A stretch of 64,000 nt of DNA. It comes from Lachancea dasiensis (lineage: Eukaryota > Ascomycota > Saccharomycetes > Saccharomycetales > Saccharomycetaceae). The DNA lies in the NCBI GenBank assembly GCA_900074725.1, contig LT598458.1, positions 1,054,001 through 1,118,000 of the forward strand, written 5' to 3'. Position 1 is the stretch's first letter, and each line of letters starts with the position of its first letter. This document shows, piece after piece, positions 13,206 through 23,670 of this stretch. The notes beneath the pieces were generated by a model. That model did not search any database and was not told the DNA's origin. It saw only the letters and a list, made by a program, of their open reading frames with translations. A program made the translations under genes and the position numbers.

Positions 13206-13708
13206 TTAATCGAACAAACCGAAACCCATGTCGTCGTCAGACTCCTCGGCCTCTTCTTCTGGGGCTTCTTCCTCGGCGGCGGCTTCACCAGCAGCAGCGC
13301 CAGAGGCAGCACCAGCGGCACCAGCGGCACCAGAGCCGGCGGCGTGGAAACCAGACAGGATTTCCTTTAGGTCTTTGCCTTCCAAAGCGGTGGCGAAAGT
13401 CTCAGCCCAGATCTGGAGTAATAAGGTTAGTACGCGGATAAAAATAAGCGTTCGAGCCAGGAGAACCAGCGAGCGAAAAAGAGCTTGCGGGAAAACGTGA
13501 GGGACCCGACCCTCTAGTTGCGCAGAGCCCTATGCTCTCTCCTCTGCTGCTTCTCCTGTTCGTTGCGTGCTCGAGAGGTTCAACTATAACATACGGAGTC
13601 GACGGAGGCACCGGCAGACTTGGCCAAGGTGGTCAAGCTGTCGGCGGTGATGTCCAAACCGGCATCAGCCAAGATCAAAGTAGCGTACGAGATAACAGCG
13701 TCAGACAT
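13206..13708 (-). CDS. RPP1B: 60S acidic ribosomal stalk protein P1-beta (spliced)
   Basis: CDS complement(join(13206..13412, 13595..13708)), 106 residues, the same length as S. cerevisiae Rpp1B. It is a stalk protein that pairs with P2 on P0 and recruits translation GTPases. Exon 1 begins [20 protein letters not shown]. Exon 2 begins [20 protein letters not shown], then an Ala/Gly-rich hinge and the invariant tail [13 protein letters not shown]. The 182-nt intron has GTATGT donor, TACTAAC branch point (13426-13432) and CAG acceptor, all canonical. S. cerevisiae RPP1B (YDL130W) also carries an intron. It is divergent from TAF9. Confidence 0.97.
13413..13594 (-). other. RPP1B: RPP1B intron
   Basis: 182 nt, phase 0. 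Donor GTATGT, branch point TACTAAC, branch A to acceptor 14 nt, acceptor CAG. The longest intron recognised in this window. Confidence 0.93.
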
Positions 13709-14206
13709 TGCTTAGTGATTGTTGTGAGGGAAAAGGCTTCAGAAACACGGTACACTCTCTGAGACGAAAGACCAAGGTGAAAGAACCATCATCAGCAGCG
13801 AGTTTCCCAGTCCATTGGACAAGGCCGAGTGAAAAAAAAAGTTCCAAACTCGTCGCTGGTGATGCCCGATTTCCAAAAACGCGTTACCCGCACTTGCCGT
13901 ACATAGAGATACGGAAATGCCGGGTAACACCAAGAGAGGTGTCACTTTACACGGAGAAAAGTGAGAAAAAAAGTCATGTGCTTGAATATGTCACGTGTGG
14001 CGAGAGGTGGACCGTGGGTAGCGCTTGGATCACCGGAGGTCAAGGTCGACAGCGCACGTCGGGGAGCTCGGAGGCTTTGCTGAGCTCGCCAGTGGGGGTG
14101 GTGTCGCGTCTAGATGTGACTACTGGGATATCGGGAGTGGTGGACGGAATATCACCACATACGAAGACACTCGCTTGTGAAATACTCCAGCAGGCTCTCC
14201 ACGTAC
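13709..14206. promoter_or_regulatory. Divergent RPP1B / TAF9 promoter with Reb1-like and Cbf1-like sites
   Basis: TTACCCG at 13884-13890 and CGGGTAA at 13921-13927 are two Reb1-type cores in opposite orientation. GTCACGTG at 13990-13997 is a perfect Cbf1 (CACGTG) site. I found no Rap1 RPG box of the ACACCCATACAT type. Cbf1 and Tbf1/Reb1-type factors are known ribosomal-protein gene regulators in yeasts outside the S. cerevisiae clade, so this pattern fits. Binding is inferred. Confidence 0.6.
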
Positions 14207-14701
14207 ATGGATGGCTTCCGCAAGGCACACAGCACACCGGCTCCCGCTTCGTACTCAACCACGCTTGGCACGATGACTGACGAGGCCCAGGAAGAGGTTC
14301 CAAGAGATGTGCGGCTGTTACACCTGCTTCTAGCTTCGCAGGCCATCCAGCAATACGAAGACCAGGTCCCTCTGCAACTGATGGATTTTGCCCATCGCTA
14401 CACCCGGGGCGTGCTGAAGGACGCAATGGTTTACGGGGACTACGCCTCCAACGACACAAACACAGAGCTTTCCGTCGAAGACATACGATTGGCGATTGCC
14501 GCGCGTACGCACTACCAGTTCAAGCCCACCGCCCCCAAGGAACTGCTGCTGCAGTTGGCGTCAGAACGCAACAAAAAGGCCCTACCACAGGTTGTAAACA
14601 TGTGGGGCACTCGTTTGCCCCCCGAGAAGTACTGTTTGACAGGAAAAGAATGGCGCTTGGATGACGAAGTCGACGAAAATGGGAACAAAATCGGTTCTTA
14701 G
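14207..14701 (+). CDS. TAF9: TFIID/SAGA subunit Taf9 (histone fold)
   Basis: 164 residues from the ATG at 14207; S. cerevisiae Taf9 has 157. Taf9 is a histone H3-like TBP-associated factor shared by TFIID and SAGA and pairs with Taf6. The TFIID-31 histone fold starts at VPRDVRLLHLLLASQAIQQY (about residue 31) and runs through LMDFAHRYTRGVLKDAMVY to VEDIRLAIAARTHYQFKP. The conserved block LPQVVNMWGTRLPPEKYCL follows. An alternative start is the ATG at 14273, which would drop 22 poorly conserved residues and may be the true one. It begins a TAF9-BCH1-DFG5 tandem run as in S. cerevisiae YMR236W-238W. Confidence 0.95.
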   Translation: MDGFRKAHSTPAPASYSTTLGTMTDEAQEEVPRDVRLLHLLLASQAIQQYEDQVPLQLMDFAHRYTRGVLKDAMVYGDYASNDTNTELSVEDIRLAIAARTHYQFKPTAPKELLLQLASERNKKALPQVVNMWGTRLPPEKYCLTGKEWRLDDEVDENGNKIGS

Positions 14702-15103
14702 ACCACTCCACGAAGTTTCGCCCGACTAAAGAACCAGGAAAGCCAAAGCAGGCCCGGAGGAACAGAGTGAGGTAAGAACAGTAGGTTGCGCAGCTCTAGC
14801 TTGCGCCAGAATGGCCTCTCCTTAGCCTGGACAACACAGGCCGATACCGAGTCGCATCGTGCATATTTTCTGACCTCTAAAATAAGCGACAGCCACGATT
14901 GGGAGATTTTTCAACCAGACAATACCCAGGCAGACACTCCGATGGCTTCATTCGCGTGTCCTTGTATAGTTTCCTCGAGCCTGATGGCTCTGCTAAGTTT
15001 TTACGTACAAAGGAACACTCGGTGTATCCTCCTAAATTTGAAATTACTTGGTATTTAAGAACGACCTATCCGACATAAACTTCAAGGTCTCAACAAGCCG
15101 AAG
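14702..15103. other. TAF9-BCH1 intergenic region
   Basis: 402 nt with the TAF9 3' end and the BCH1 promoter. A 90-codon frame (14786-15058) overlaps it but has no recognisable content. No clear motif is seen. Confidence 0.35.
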
Positions 15104-17282
15104 ATGCTATCCCAGGCCTCAATTCCAGAGTATGTTTTCCTCAGGCGCACGTGGAGTGCACAAAGCGCTTTTTGGGCTTTTCCAAGCGGGTCCACCTTTG
15201 TTATGAACTCAAACTAACTTCGGTACCTTTAGGGTTCAAGAAGATGAAATCGGGTTGGCTATTGAAGAACGTAAGTCCAAGTCGTACAACTTTCAAGACT
15301 TGGGGCCGCCCGATCTAATTTCACTTGTGAAATATGCGCAGTCTTCCAACTCGGGGTCTCAGAACTCTAAAAATCGGTCGATGCAGGTGGAACCCACATC
15401 CACAAGCATTGACCCGCAAGACTTACACGCCAATGATAAACTTAAAGGCCAAATAGGAACTTTCTTATATTGCGCTGGCGTGGACACCTCCGATCCGACG
15501 TCTATTGCGGTGTATTTGAAGAACTTGGCTGATTTAATATCCGACAAGCCTCAAAATTGGTTTGGCAAGCAGAAGCACTACAAAGTTGCTCGAATCACAT
15601 ATTGCACCTGGAATGCGTTCCGCAAGTGTGATGTGCAGGTCGTAGTGCATATCCCAGGTGCGGTCCAGTCCTATATGTTGAACACACAGGGCAAGGTCAT
15701 CGAGGTATCACAGAAAGAACGCGAGGCCTTGTGGGCCGAAACTTTTGTATCTGGCGTTGTACGCGCTGTCTCTGTCATGACCAACAATTTTGAAGAGGGC
15801 GAGGTTAACAATGTAGTGGAAACCCGCATCCTGAACCCCTTAATGGCAGGTGAATTAGGCGATGTTTCCGACCGCTTTATTGACGTTTTCCCTCTAGTTT
15901 ACACCCAAGGGCCACACCTAGGAGCACCTTGTGACGTGGCTACGCCTTCTCGTACTAACAATCATTTATGCGAAACCCTGTTGCGCGTTACGAAACTGAC
16001 ACAGAATTTCGCCAGATGTCGGGAAATGCTCACGGCATTAATGGACCAGTACCCAGAATGCGTGGTTTTATTGGCACGAGTTCTCATCGCAGCTGATCTA
16101 AAGATTGATGGCATTGCTCTTTTGCACGAAGAACTGCTCAAAAAGGACTCTTCCATCAAGGGTTATAGGTCGGAACTGTTGTGCATCCAGGCAAAGTTCC
16201 TGCTGACCGACAAACGTGACTACTTCACCGCTCAAAAGCTGGCCCAAAGCGCTGTTGATTCCGCGCCCAGTGAATTCAGACCCTGGCATCTCTTGGTTGA
16301 GTCATACATCGGACTGAACGATGTCGAGAACGCCCTATCGGCCCTGAATGGGTGCCCTATTACGCCACACAGAGAACAATATGGCTTCAAGCGAGTCGTG
16401 AGTCTGGGCCAGGACTCTTCTAATTTGCATTTACCTTTACCTATAGACGTCATCTTGGAGGACGTTACTAGTCTAAGCTCTACTGAAGTAACAATGGAAC
16501 ACAGAGCGTTGAATCCAACTTTAGTAAACCTGCCCGCGCCAACTCTAAAAGGGAACGCAAGGACTAGGTACCACTACCTCACCGAGATTGCATTGAAAAC
16601 GGGGTGGGAAACCCTGCTCAAGTATCGATCTAAGCTGTTTGTGATGGAGGAAGAGTATTTGGTGGCCGCCTCTCCACCTTCGGAGCCCGAGGCTGGGTCA
16701 AAAGACGTGATCCGAGGGAAAAGACTGTGTGAGCGTTGGTTGGACAGCCTATTCATGGTCCTTTATGAGGACCTCAAGACGTATACTCTCTGGCAAGCTG
16801 AGCAACTGCATTTTGAAGCCCAAAACACCCGTTATCAAAAGTCAACCGCAGAATGGGAGCTTCTGGGACTTTGTGCGTGGCGCCTGGGCCATCGCGACGA
16901 AGCGGCGAGCGCTTTCTCAAAGGGCCTAGACCAGCGTTTCTCTGCAGAGTCTTGCCGCCGCATGCTTCGCATACTCCTCTCGGAGCGCAGCCAGGTGAAA
17001 GCCAACCGAGAACTACCCTCTTCTCAGGCCATGGCCGCTGCGGTTGATATCGACAACAAACTGATCGATCTATGTGTCAAATTGTGCTGCTGGAATCATC
17101 GCTGGTACTGTGAATTCTCCGTTCTACAGCTGGACACCCTGGCCCATATTGTCCAAGATATCGGCATTACTAAGCTGTCCAACGAAATCCGCGCACGCTA
17201 CCCTGAGTCCGTCGCGCAGTTGGTCGAGGATAACTTGTTAGATTTTTTTTCTCACTTCACGCACGACGGCTACGATAAGTAA
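15104..17282 (+). CDS. BCH1: Exomer cargo adaptor of the ChAPs family, BCH1/BUD7 type (spliced)
   Basis: CDS join(15104..15129, 15233..17282), 691 residues. ChAPs proteins (Bch1, Bud7, Chs6, Bch2) bind Chs5 and Arf1 to form exomer, which exports chitin synthase Chs3 and other cargo from the trans-Golgi. Exon 1 encodes MLSQASIPE, matching the start of S. cerevisiae Bch1 (MLSQTSIPE), and exon 2 continues VQEDEIGLAIEER. Family blocks include LKGQIGTFLYCAGVDTSDP, WNAFRKCDVQVVVHIPG and CWNHRWYCEFSVLQLD. The middle is TPR-like helical repeats. Without the intron the frame would lack any ATG near its start. As I recall, S. cerevisiae BCH1 has no intron, so this one is notable. Confidence 0.95.
15130..15232 (+). 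other. BCH1: BCH1 intron
   Basis: 103 nt. Donor GTATGT (15130-15135), branch point AACTAAC (15212-15218), branch A to acceptor 15 nt, acceptor TAG (15230-15232). The split codon GA/G restores Glu at the exact point where the conserved N-terminus continues. Confidence 0.9.
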
Positions 17283-17786
17283 AGAGTGGTATGAGCCCTA
17301 CCATCATTCGGACGCATTGAGTGTTTTGAGCCCTGCCATGGTTTGGACGCCAACGCGTTGAGGTTTTTTCTAACGCAAAGACAAAAGTATACGATTGAGG
17401 ATTTCGTGCAACAGCGCACAAATCTCTTCCTAACTGGTTGCAATGCCATCCAGTTAATTTATAACAGCTGAGCAAATGCACGACGTGAATTTTGCGCAGG
17501 TGAACGGCGGAGCGTTCTCCTTCGTGGCGTCACGTAAATATAGGCGACAGCGAGTTAACTACTGACTCAAACCTCTAGTCGTTCTTTCACAACTGCAAGA
17601 TTAGCGTCAATAATGATACAGAAATATAATTATATGTATGATATCCTTTAAGCCACTATACCAAATCGAATGTATATATAGAATAGTAGTTACTCGAAGA
17701 TCCACCTAGCGCGTGTTGACCTTCTGAACTCACCTGATTAAAGCCAAACTGGTGTTATTCATATCTTTGGTATAACAGTAAAGACC
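17283..17786. other. BCH1-DFG5 intergenic region
   Basis: 504 nt with the DFG5 promoter. An ACGCGT (MCB core) lies at 17353-17358, 429 nt before the DFG5 ATG, and a TATATATA stretch near 17671-17678. The MCB match alone is weak evidence for cell-cycle control. Confidence 0.4.
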
Positions 17787-19163
17787 ATGAGGGTCTCATT
17801 CGCCGAGTTCTGGGCCTTGACGGGTCTTCTTTGGCAGTTGATGGTACTGCCAGTGAGAGCGCTAGATCTGGATACTACCTCTAAGGATTCCATTTGTGAT
17901 GCAACTGACCTCATTCAGGGCGGTATTATGGACTATTATGCTGGATCCCAGTACGGGGGTACCGTAGGTACGTTTCAGGAACCCTATTATTGGTGGGAGG
18001 CCGGTGCGGTTTTCGGTGGAATGCTGGAAAACTGGTTTTTGTGCCAAAACGACACATACGAGCAGGTGATCTATGATTCTATGATTGCACAGGCTGGTCC
18101 AGACTACGACTTCATGCCGTCGAACCAGTCGATGGTGGAGGGTAACGATGATCAAGGTGTGTGGGGAATCACGGTAATGGGTGCCGTGGAAAGAAACTTC
18201 ACCAATCCATCCACCAAAGGCGCCCCTGGATGGCTGGCTATGGTCCAGGGTGTTTTCAATTTAATGTATTCGCGGTGGGATGATCAACATTGCGGAGGAG
18301 GGCTCAGGTGGCAGATTTTCACCTGGAACTCAGGTTACAACTACAAGAACACAGTATCCAATGGATGTTTGTTCCAGTTAGCTGCTAGATTGGGACGTTA
18401 TACAGGCAATGACACATATTTGGATGTGGCCGAGAAAGTCTTCGATTGGATGGTGGATGTTGGATACATTGTATTGAGCGATACGGCCAACGTATACGAT
18501 GGTGCTACCATAGACGAAAACTGTACCGACATCACAAAACTGGAATGGTCGTATAACCAGGGTATTGTGTTGGGCGGTGCTGCGTATATGTACAACGCTA
18601 CAAACGGTTCATCGACCTGGGAAACGAAGCTGAGTCAGCTTGTAGGAGGATCTACAAAATACTTTTTCAGGAATAAAATCATGTATGAAGCAACATGCCA
18701 GGATTCCAACTCCTGTAATAACGATCAGCGGTCTTTTAAGAGTATTTTTTCTCGCATGCTATCCTTAACCAAAATTCTGGCTCCTTTCACTGCCGAAAAG
18801 ATAGATCCTCTGCTGACTGCCTCTGCTGAAGGAGCAGCCAAATCATGCTCTGGTGGTACGGACGGTCATACCTGCGGAATCAACTGGGAGAAAGGATCAT
18901 GGGATGGAATGTATGGATTGGGGGAACAAGCGTCTGCGTTAGAGGTGATACAGAGCTTGTTGTTCGATCAGAGACCCGCGCCTTATACAGACTCCGATGG
19001 TGGCACTTCTGTCGGAGACTCGAGTGCAGGTTTGAATAAGACAACCACCAACGTGCTGCAAAGTGATTTGAAAATTACCCACAAAGATAGAGTGGGAGCT
19101 GCCGTGCTAACAGCTGTTGTACTTGCCATTCTCCTTGGTGGATCTATTTGGATGGTGTTCTAA
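17787..19163 (+). CDS. DFG5: GPI-anchored cell-wall mannosidase homologue Dfg5/Dcw1 (GH76)
   Basis: 458 residues, the same length range as S. cerevisiae Dfg5 (458) and Dcw1. GH76 proteins are thought to move GPI mannoproteins onto the cell-wall glucan. The pair is essential together in S. cerevisiae. Features are a signal peptide at about 1-25, a GH76 core with WWEAGAVFGGMLENW and YNQGIVLGGAAYMYNA, several N-glycosylation sequons, and paired cysteines in the C-terminal third. The C-terminus ends in a hydrophobic segment (VGAAVLTAVVLAILLGGSIW), as expected for GPI attachment. The conserved GH76 Asp-Asp pair should be the DD in EGNDDQGVWG. It is the third gene of the YMR236W-238W syntenic run and convergent with the M1 peptidase gene, 77 nt away. 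Confidence 0.93.
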   Translation: MRVSFAEFWALTGLLWQLMVLPVRALDLDTTSKDSICDATDLIQGGIMDYYAGSQYGGTVGTFQEPYYWWEAGAVFGGMLENWFLCQNDTYEQVIYDSMIAQAGPDYDFMPSNQSMVEGNDDQGVWGITVMGAVERNFTNPSTKGAPGWLAMVQGVFNLMYSRWDDQHCGGGLRWQIFTWNSGYNYKNTVSNGCLFQLAARLGRYTGNDTYLDVAEKVFDWMVDVGYIVLSDTANVYDGATIDENCTDITKLEWSYNQGIVLGGAAYMYNATNGSSTWETKLSQLVGGSTKYFFRNKIMYEATCQDSNSCNNDQRSFKSIFSRMLSLTKILAPFTAEKIDPLLTASAEGAAKSCSGGTDGHTCGINWEKGSWDGMYGLGEQASALEVIQSLLFDQRPAPYTDSDGGTSVGDSSAGLNKTTTNVLQSDLKITHKDRVGAAVLTAVVLAILLGGSIWMVF

Positions 19164-19240
19164 ATTGTGTAAACTATAAAATCTGCTGTTCTATGCGTAG
19201 AGCTTTGCAAGAAGTAGTCGCTGATTTTCCTCAGTCCGAC

Positions 19241-21850
19241 TTACCCTTTGGAGGTATTATTGTCTACATAAATAGTATTCCTGTCAATCTTTTCCAAGGC
19301 TTGGTTCAACGCCCGGTCGAAGGAACTCACATCCTTTTCAGCAAAAAATTGCCGAACCTCAGCTTTCAAAGTAGGGCCTACAAAATTTTGAGTGGTAAAT
19401 CTAACGAATCTTTCAATCACAGTTGGATTGGAACCAATGCGATGATAAATACGCCCATAGTTTTTCTTGATGAAACCCCATAAAGGCATGCGAATGAGTG
19501 GATTTGCGCCCAGTGCCTCAGCTAAAAATTGAACGTCCATGGTTTCAATTTGGAAGATAAGCTCGAATACCTTGGGAAAAAGCACAGGGTTTCGAACATT
19601 GCCCAAGGCCGTCAATAAGCATTCTTTATGAGCCAACGTTGCAGTTTTCAATTCGCTCACCACAATATTCAAGGTTTTTTCGGAGGTATGAGCCTGGGAC
19701 AGTACCGTGGTCAAAATAACTAACCGATTTGCCGAAGATATAGATTGAGTAGTGAACAACGCCTCACATTCACCAACCGTTTTTGCCTCCGAAATCTTCC
19801 CCGCGACTAGCAATACTTCTTCGTAAAATAATGCTTTTAAGTGACGACGGCTATCCTTGAAGTTCAATAAAACTGAGTCAGGATCGTGCAAATAACTCAA
19901 AGCACCATCAATTTGCCTCGAAATAGCTGAATTGATAAAATTAATGACCTTCACATGAAACTCAAGTGCATTTAAATCATCGAACAGCGAGAGCAATCTT
20001 GAGGTGGCCTGAAAAATCACCGCCCAGACATAATAATCATACGGATTTTGATGCTTCAAAAAGCAAGATAATACGTGGAGAAACTGTTGAGCATTCGCAG
20101 TCGATTCCACATCTGATATGAGACCGATTTTACCTCGAGAAGATAGATGTGCTATATTCTCACAAATGTCATCAAGCAGTTTCTCGTCCCCATATGCGAC
20201 GCGATAAAAACCGTAGCCATTAGTGTTCAGATGTACCAATCTGTCAGCTCTCAACTCAAATTCATTAGACTGATCCCAAAGGTACAACTCTGAGTTTGAT
20301 TCATCTCCGAACAGCATAAGCGGAACCCACCACTTAGGGCCAGTGCAGTCAGTTTGAGAACCTGATAAGTATCTTTTTTGGCTCAACTTATACCAGCCCG
20401 GCTTTCTTTCAAAGGATTCTACTTTTAGTATGGGGTAGCCAATGTTTATGATCCAATCTTGGACACGAGAAAGGACGTCAATGTTACATACTTCACCCAC
20501 GCTGTCTAAAAGGTCATTCATTGTTGCATTCGAGAAAGCGTTGCGCTTCAAGTACAGTGCAACACCTTTGATGAAGTTCTCTGTCCCGAGATATCCACCT
20601 AACATTTCCAGAATTGAACAGCCTTTTAAGTACGAAATGGTATCAAAAACTTGATCAATGTCCTTGGCATTCTTCACCTCAACCTTGACAGCATGCGACT
20701 CCTTCAAAGAGTCCAGTTCCATGGCCACCTCGTGAGACTTCCACATTACTAACGATGGCACGTCCCACTCAGGAAACATCCAATTCACGGCGTAGTACCC
20801 GATCCATGTTGCGAACCCTTCGTTTAGCCACAGTTCATCCCACCATTTCATAGTCACCAGGTTCCCAAACCATTGATGGGCTATCTCATGACAAACAACG
20901 TACGCAATCTTTTGCAAAGCATGCAAGCTGTTATTTTCGACCAAACCATCCAGAAGCAAAGCGGTTGGCCTAAAAGTGATCAAGGAGAAATTCTCCATCG
21001 CGTTATGTGAGTACGATTCTACGCACAGTAAATCGAGTTTTGGAATGGGGTATGGAATTTCAAACAAGTCAGAATAATAGTCAATTACCTTGCTCGCCAG
21101 ATCCAATGCAAACTGTCCCTGCTGGCTCTTACCACGGGCCGTGTATACTCTGATGGGGAGATTTTGTAAAGGGGAAGAATCCTCGATACTGGGGTAAATG
21201 CACTTTTCCGTGTGGGTTTCAATATATTCAAATTCGCCGATCGCCCACGCCAACAAATAGGGTGACATCTTGGGCGAAGTGTGAAAGATGTGAGTTGTTT
21301 GAGCACCATCCTGTTGCACTTTGGCCTGTTTGAGCGGCATATTCGAGAGTACAGTCAAATCGGAAGACGCGACGATAGTGATGTCGAAGGTGGCTTTCAA
21401 CATCGGTTCATCTAAACAAGGATATGCTCTTCTTGCATCTGTCGCCTGGAATTGCGTCGAATACATGGACTTGATCACACCCGTTGACAGATCTGGGTAC
21501 TGGGACCGATAGAATCCTGTCATGTTCGTTTGTATGGCACCCTCATATCGCATTTCGAGCGTGAAGTCATCGCTCAACTCTTCCTCGAAAGTTAGCACGA
21601 GCACCTCCGACGTGTCATCATAGTGTTGCAGAGTCAAATTGACTAAGTGGCCATTACCGAGTCTTGCCGCAGCTCGCAGAACAGTGATATCTCTAGTATT
21701 CAAGCATACTTTGTTAGATGCTTTATTCACCAGGAAATCTATTGAGCACTCCCCGCTAAAAACCCCTTCCTGGATTTTCAAGCAATTCACTTTAAGCGAA
21801 TAGTGCAGAGGTTTGAAGTGCGTAGGCAATATTTGATTTGACGTTGACAT
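19241..21850 (-). CDS. TMA108: M1-family metallopeptidase-like protein, probable Tma108
   Basis: 869 residues from the ATG at 21850. The M1 zinc signature is intact: HEIAH near residue 321 and a Glu 18 residues later in LWLNEGFATW. A Tyr in ISYLKG sits at the catalytic Tyr position. The exopeptidase motif is altered: the usual GAMEN reads NAMEN (about 282-286, in YSHNAMENFSLITF). Orthologues of Aap1 or Ape2 would keep GAMEN and be closer overall. This divergent form fits Tma108, a ribosome-associated M1 protein that binds certain nascent chains. The name rests on the altered motif and on exclusion, as no neighbour supports it. S. cerevisiae Tma108 is somewhat longer (946). Confidence 0.6.
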   Translation of the reverse strand: MSTSNQILPTHFKPLHYSLKVNCLKIQEGVFSGECSIDFLVNKASNKVCLNTRDITVLRAAARLGNGHLVNLTLQHYDDTSEVLVLTFEEELSDDFTLEMRYEGAIQTNMTGFYRSQYPDLSTGVIKSMYSTQFQATDARRAYPCLDEPMLKATFDITIVASSDLTVLSNMPLKQAKVQQDGAQTTHIFHTSPKMSPYLLAWAIGEFEYIETHTEKCIYPSIEDSSPLQNLPIRVYTARGKSQQGQFALDLASKVIDYYSDLFEIPYPIPKLDLLCVESYSHNAMENFSLITFRPTALLLDGLVENNSLHALQKIAYVVCHEIAHQWFGNLVTMKWWDELWLNEGFATWIGYYAVNWMFPEWDVPSLVMWKSHEVAMELDSLKESHAVKVEVKNAKDIDQVFDTISYLKGCSILEMLGGYLGTENFIKGVALYLKRNAFSNATMNDLLDSVGEVCNIDVLSRVQDWIINIGYPILKVESFERKPGWYKLSQKRYLSGSQTDCTGPKWWVPLMLFGDESNSELYLWDQSNEFELRADRLVHLNTNGYGFYRVAYGDEKLLDDICENIAHLSSRGKIGLISDVESTANAQQFLHVLSCFLKHQNPYDYYVWAVIFQATSRLLSLFDDLNALEFHVKVINFINSAISRQIDGALSYLHDPDSVLLNFKDSRRHLKALFYEEVLLVAGKISEAKTVGECEALFTTQSISSANRLVILTTVLSQAHTSEKTLNIVVSELKTATLAHKECLLTALGNVRNPVLFPKVFELIFQIETMDVQFLAEALGANPLIRMPLWGFIKKNYGRIYHRIGSNPTVIERFVRFTTQNFVGPTLKAEVRQFFAEKDVSSFDRALNQALEKIDRNTIYVDNNTSKG

Positions 21851-22333
21851 CTTTACGTTTGTTTTTGCCGTAGTCAATTGTACTCAACAGCTTTTTTAGC
21901 CCTATAAATACAAGCTTTATTAAGTATAACAAGCTTTGGCCGACGGTAAAAATCGATCGTTGCGTGAGCCTTCTGAGGTTCAGTTTGTATAGATAGAAGT
22001 ATGCCTGATTTGAATTTCGTCACAATTCAAATTATTCAAGTATCGAAGAGCTTCCGTAACACACACTTTCTAGTTCTCCGCCAATTTTATCACAAGCAAT
22101 CTCTGGATAATATCAAAACTTCCCTTGTAATTGTAAGTGCATTTCCTGGGCTTTAAACCTGTACTGGGTGCGGCTATAGTCTTTGTTTGACCACTGCCAG
22201 TTTGTATATTAAATGCCAATAATCTATCAAAATTTTCGAAAGTTGTCTGTCCAATTGAAAAGTCATCGGAAAAGCTGGCGAAGAGTAACATCTGAGTTAC
22301 AGTTAAAGCGACTAGCGGGTGTTAAAAAGTTGC
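21851..22333. other. Divergent promoter region TMA108-like / MRPL35
   Basis: 483 nt. A 73-codon minus-strand frame at 22070-22291 starts with ATG but resembles nothing I know. No other element is clear. Confidence 0.35.
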
Positions 22334-23410
22334 ATGATGCTACGCAGAACCTTGCATAGTAGTGTAGCCAAGAAATCTGGAGCTAAAGTCTGGTCTGACT
22401 TCTCAGCAAGGTCAGCAGCATTATCGATTCGTAATGACCGGATAAAGGATTATGTCCTGAACGATACGCTGAAAAAGAGTCCACCCTCCATCAGAAGAAG
22501 AGCCAATAAGGTGAAATACCAGTCTCCGGAAAAAATAGATGATGTTTTCAAGACTTGCTACAATTTCATGGAAGAACGAGCTGCATCCAAATATGCCGAA
22601 TTGGCCAAAGAACAGGATCCCGCCAAGCGTACGGAGTTGGCTGTAGCAGCGGAAATAAATAATCCCGAGGTGCAGTACAATTTCCAGTTTCATACGAAGT
22701 TGGAAAACGACCCTCAGTTTATCGACTACCAACTGCCGGTGTACAGACATTTGGGTCGTCAGCACTGGGAATCGTACGGACAAATGTTGCTTATGCAAAG
22801 ACTAGAGACGCTAGCTGTGATTCCAGATACTATGGCGACGCTAGTTCCGAAATCGGAGGTCAATATAAAGTTTCCCTTCTCAACCGGTTTGAACAAATGG
22901 ATTGAGCCTGGCGAGCACTTGTCCTCAAACGTCACTAGCATGGCTCCTGCGGTCAAGATACAAGAGTACGAAGACGTGGATTCTGAGACACAGTTGTACA
23001 CGGTGCTTATTGTGAATCCAGATGAACCAGACTTGCGTTCTGACTCATTCAAGACCACACTTCAGTACGGACTGTCGAACTTAAAAGTTTCCTACAATGA
23101 CAACGTTGTCGACGCGCGGAAGTTCACCGATGAAAACGTGCTAGCCTCATACCTTCCACCAGTGCCGGAAAAGAACGCCGGAACGCAGAGGTTTGCGGTT
23201 TGGGTCTTTAGGCAGAAGGCTTCTTACCCTGTTTCTCAGACTTCTGTCGAAAGAGACAACTTTGATATTCGCCAATTTGTCAATGACCACAAACTAGAGC
23301 CTGTTGGCGCACATGTATGGAGAAGCGAGTGGGATAGCAACGTGAGCAACATAAGAACCAAATACGGACTTCCAGAGGGCCGTGTTTTCCACCGGGTGAG
23401 AAGAGTGTAG
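22334..23410 (+). CDS. MRPL35: Mitochondrial large-subunit ribosomal protein mL38
   Basis: 358 residues from the ATG at 22334 (a second ATG follows at 22337); S. cerevisiae Mrpl35 has 367. It is a component of the mitochondrial 54S subunit. The N-terminus ([16 protein letters not shown]) is a basic presequence. Highly conserved blocks are [41 protein letters not shown] and [18 protein letters not shown]. The C-terminal half is a PEBP-like fold ([13 protein letters not shown] and RFAVWVFRQ). S. cerevisiae YDR322W is likewise next to TIM11, convergent. Confidence 0.96.
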   Translation: MMLRRTLHSSVAKKSGAKVWSDFSARSAALSIRNDRIKDYVLNDTLKKSPPSIRRRANKVKYQSPEKIDDVFKTCYNFMEERAASKYAELAKEQDPAKRTELAVAAEINNPEVQYNFQFHTKLENDPQFIDYQLPVYRHLGRQHWESYGQMLLMQRLETLAVIPDTMATLVPKSEVNIKFPFSTGLNKWIEPGEHLSSNVTSMAPAVKIQEYEDVDSETQLYTVLIVNPDEPDLRSDSFKTTLQYGLSNLKVSYNDNVVDARKFTDENVLASYLPPVPEKNAGTQRFAVWVFRQKASYPVSQTSVERDNFDIRQFVNDHKLEPVGAHVWRSEWDSNVSNIRTKYGLPEGRVFHRVRRV

Positions 23411-23670
23411 ATAAACCACTGAACAGGTCAAACGATTCACAAGGAAGCTGCAGAGAAGAAGGAAATGAGACCGACAAAAAAATGAAGGTAACGAGACCAA
23501 CAAAAAACAGGGCCTCCAAATATTTCTTGTACATAGACTCAAAGGATAATTTGCGTATATTGCTCATGTGTAGTGTGGTGTGTGTCTATATATTAATTCG
23601 AATATATGTATAGATACGTGCAAGCTCCTGCGTATGAAGTACGCCGCAACAAAGACGGATTCCAATTTCT

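Noticed and set aside
22070-22291. 73-codon ATG-initiated minus-strand ORF upstream of MRPL35
   Set aside because: Lies in a divergent promoter, has no familiar motif, and S. cerevisiae has no matching gene there. Kept only as a note.
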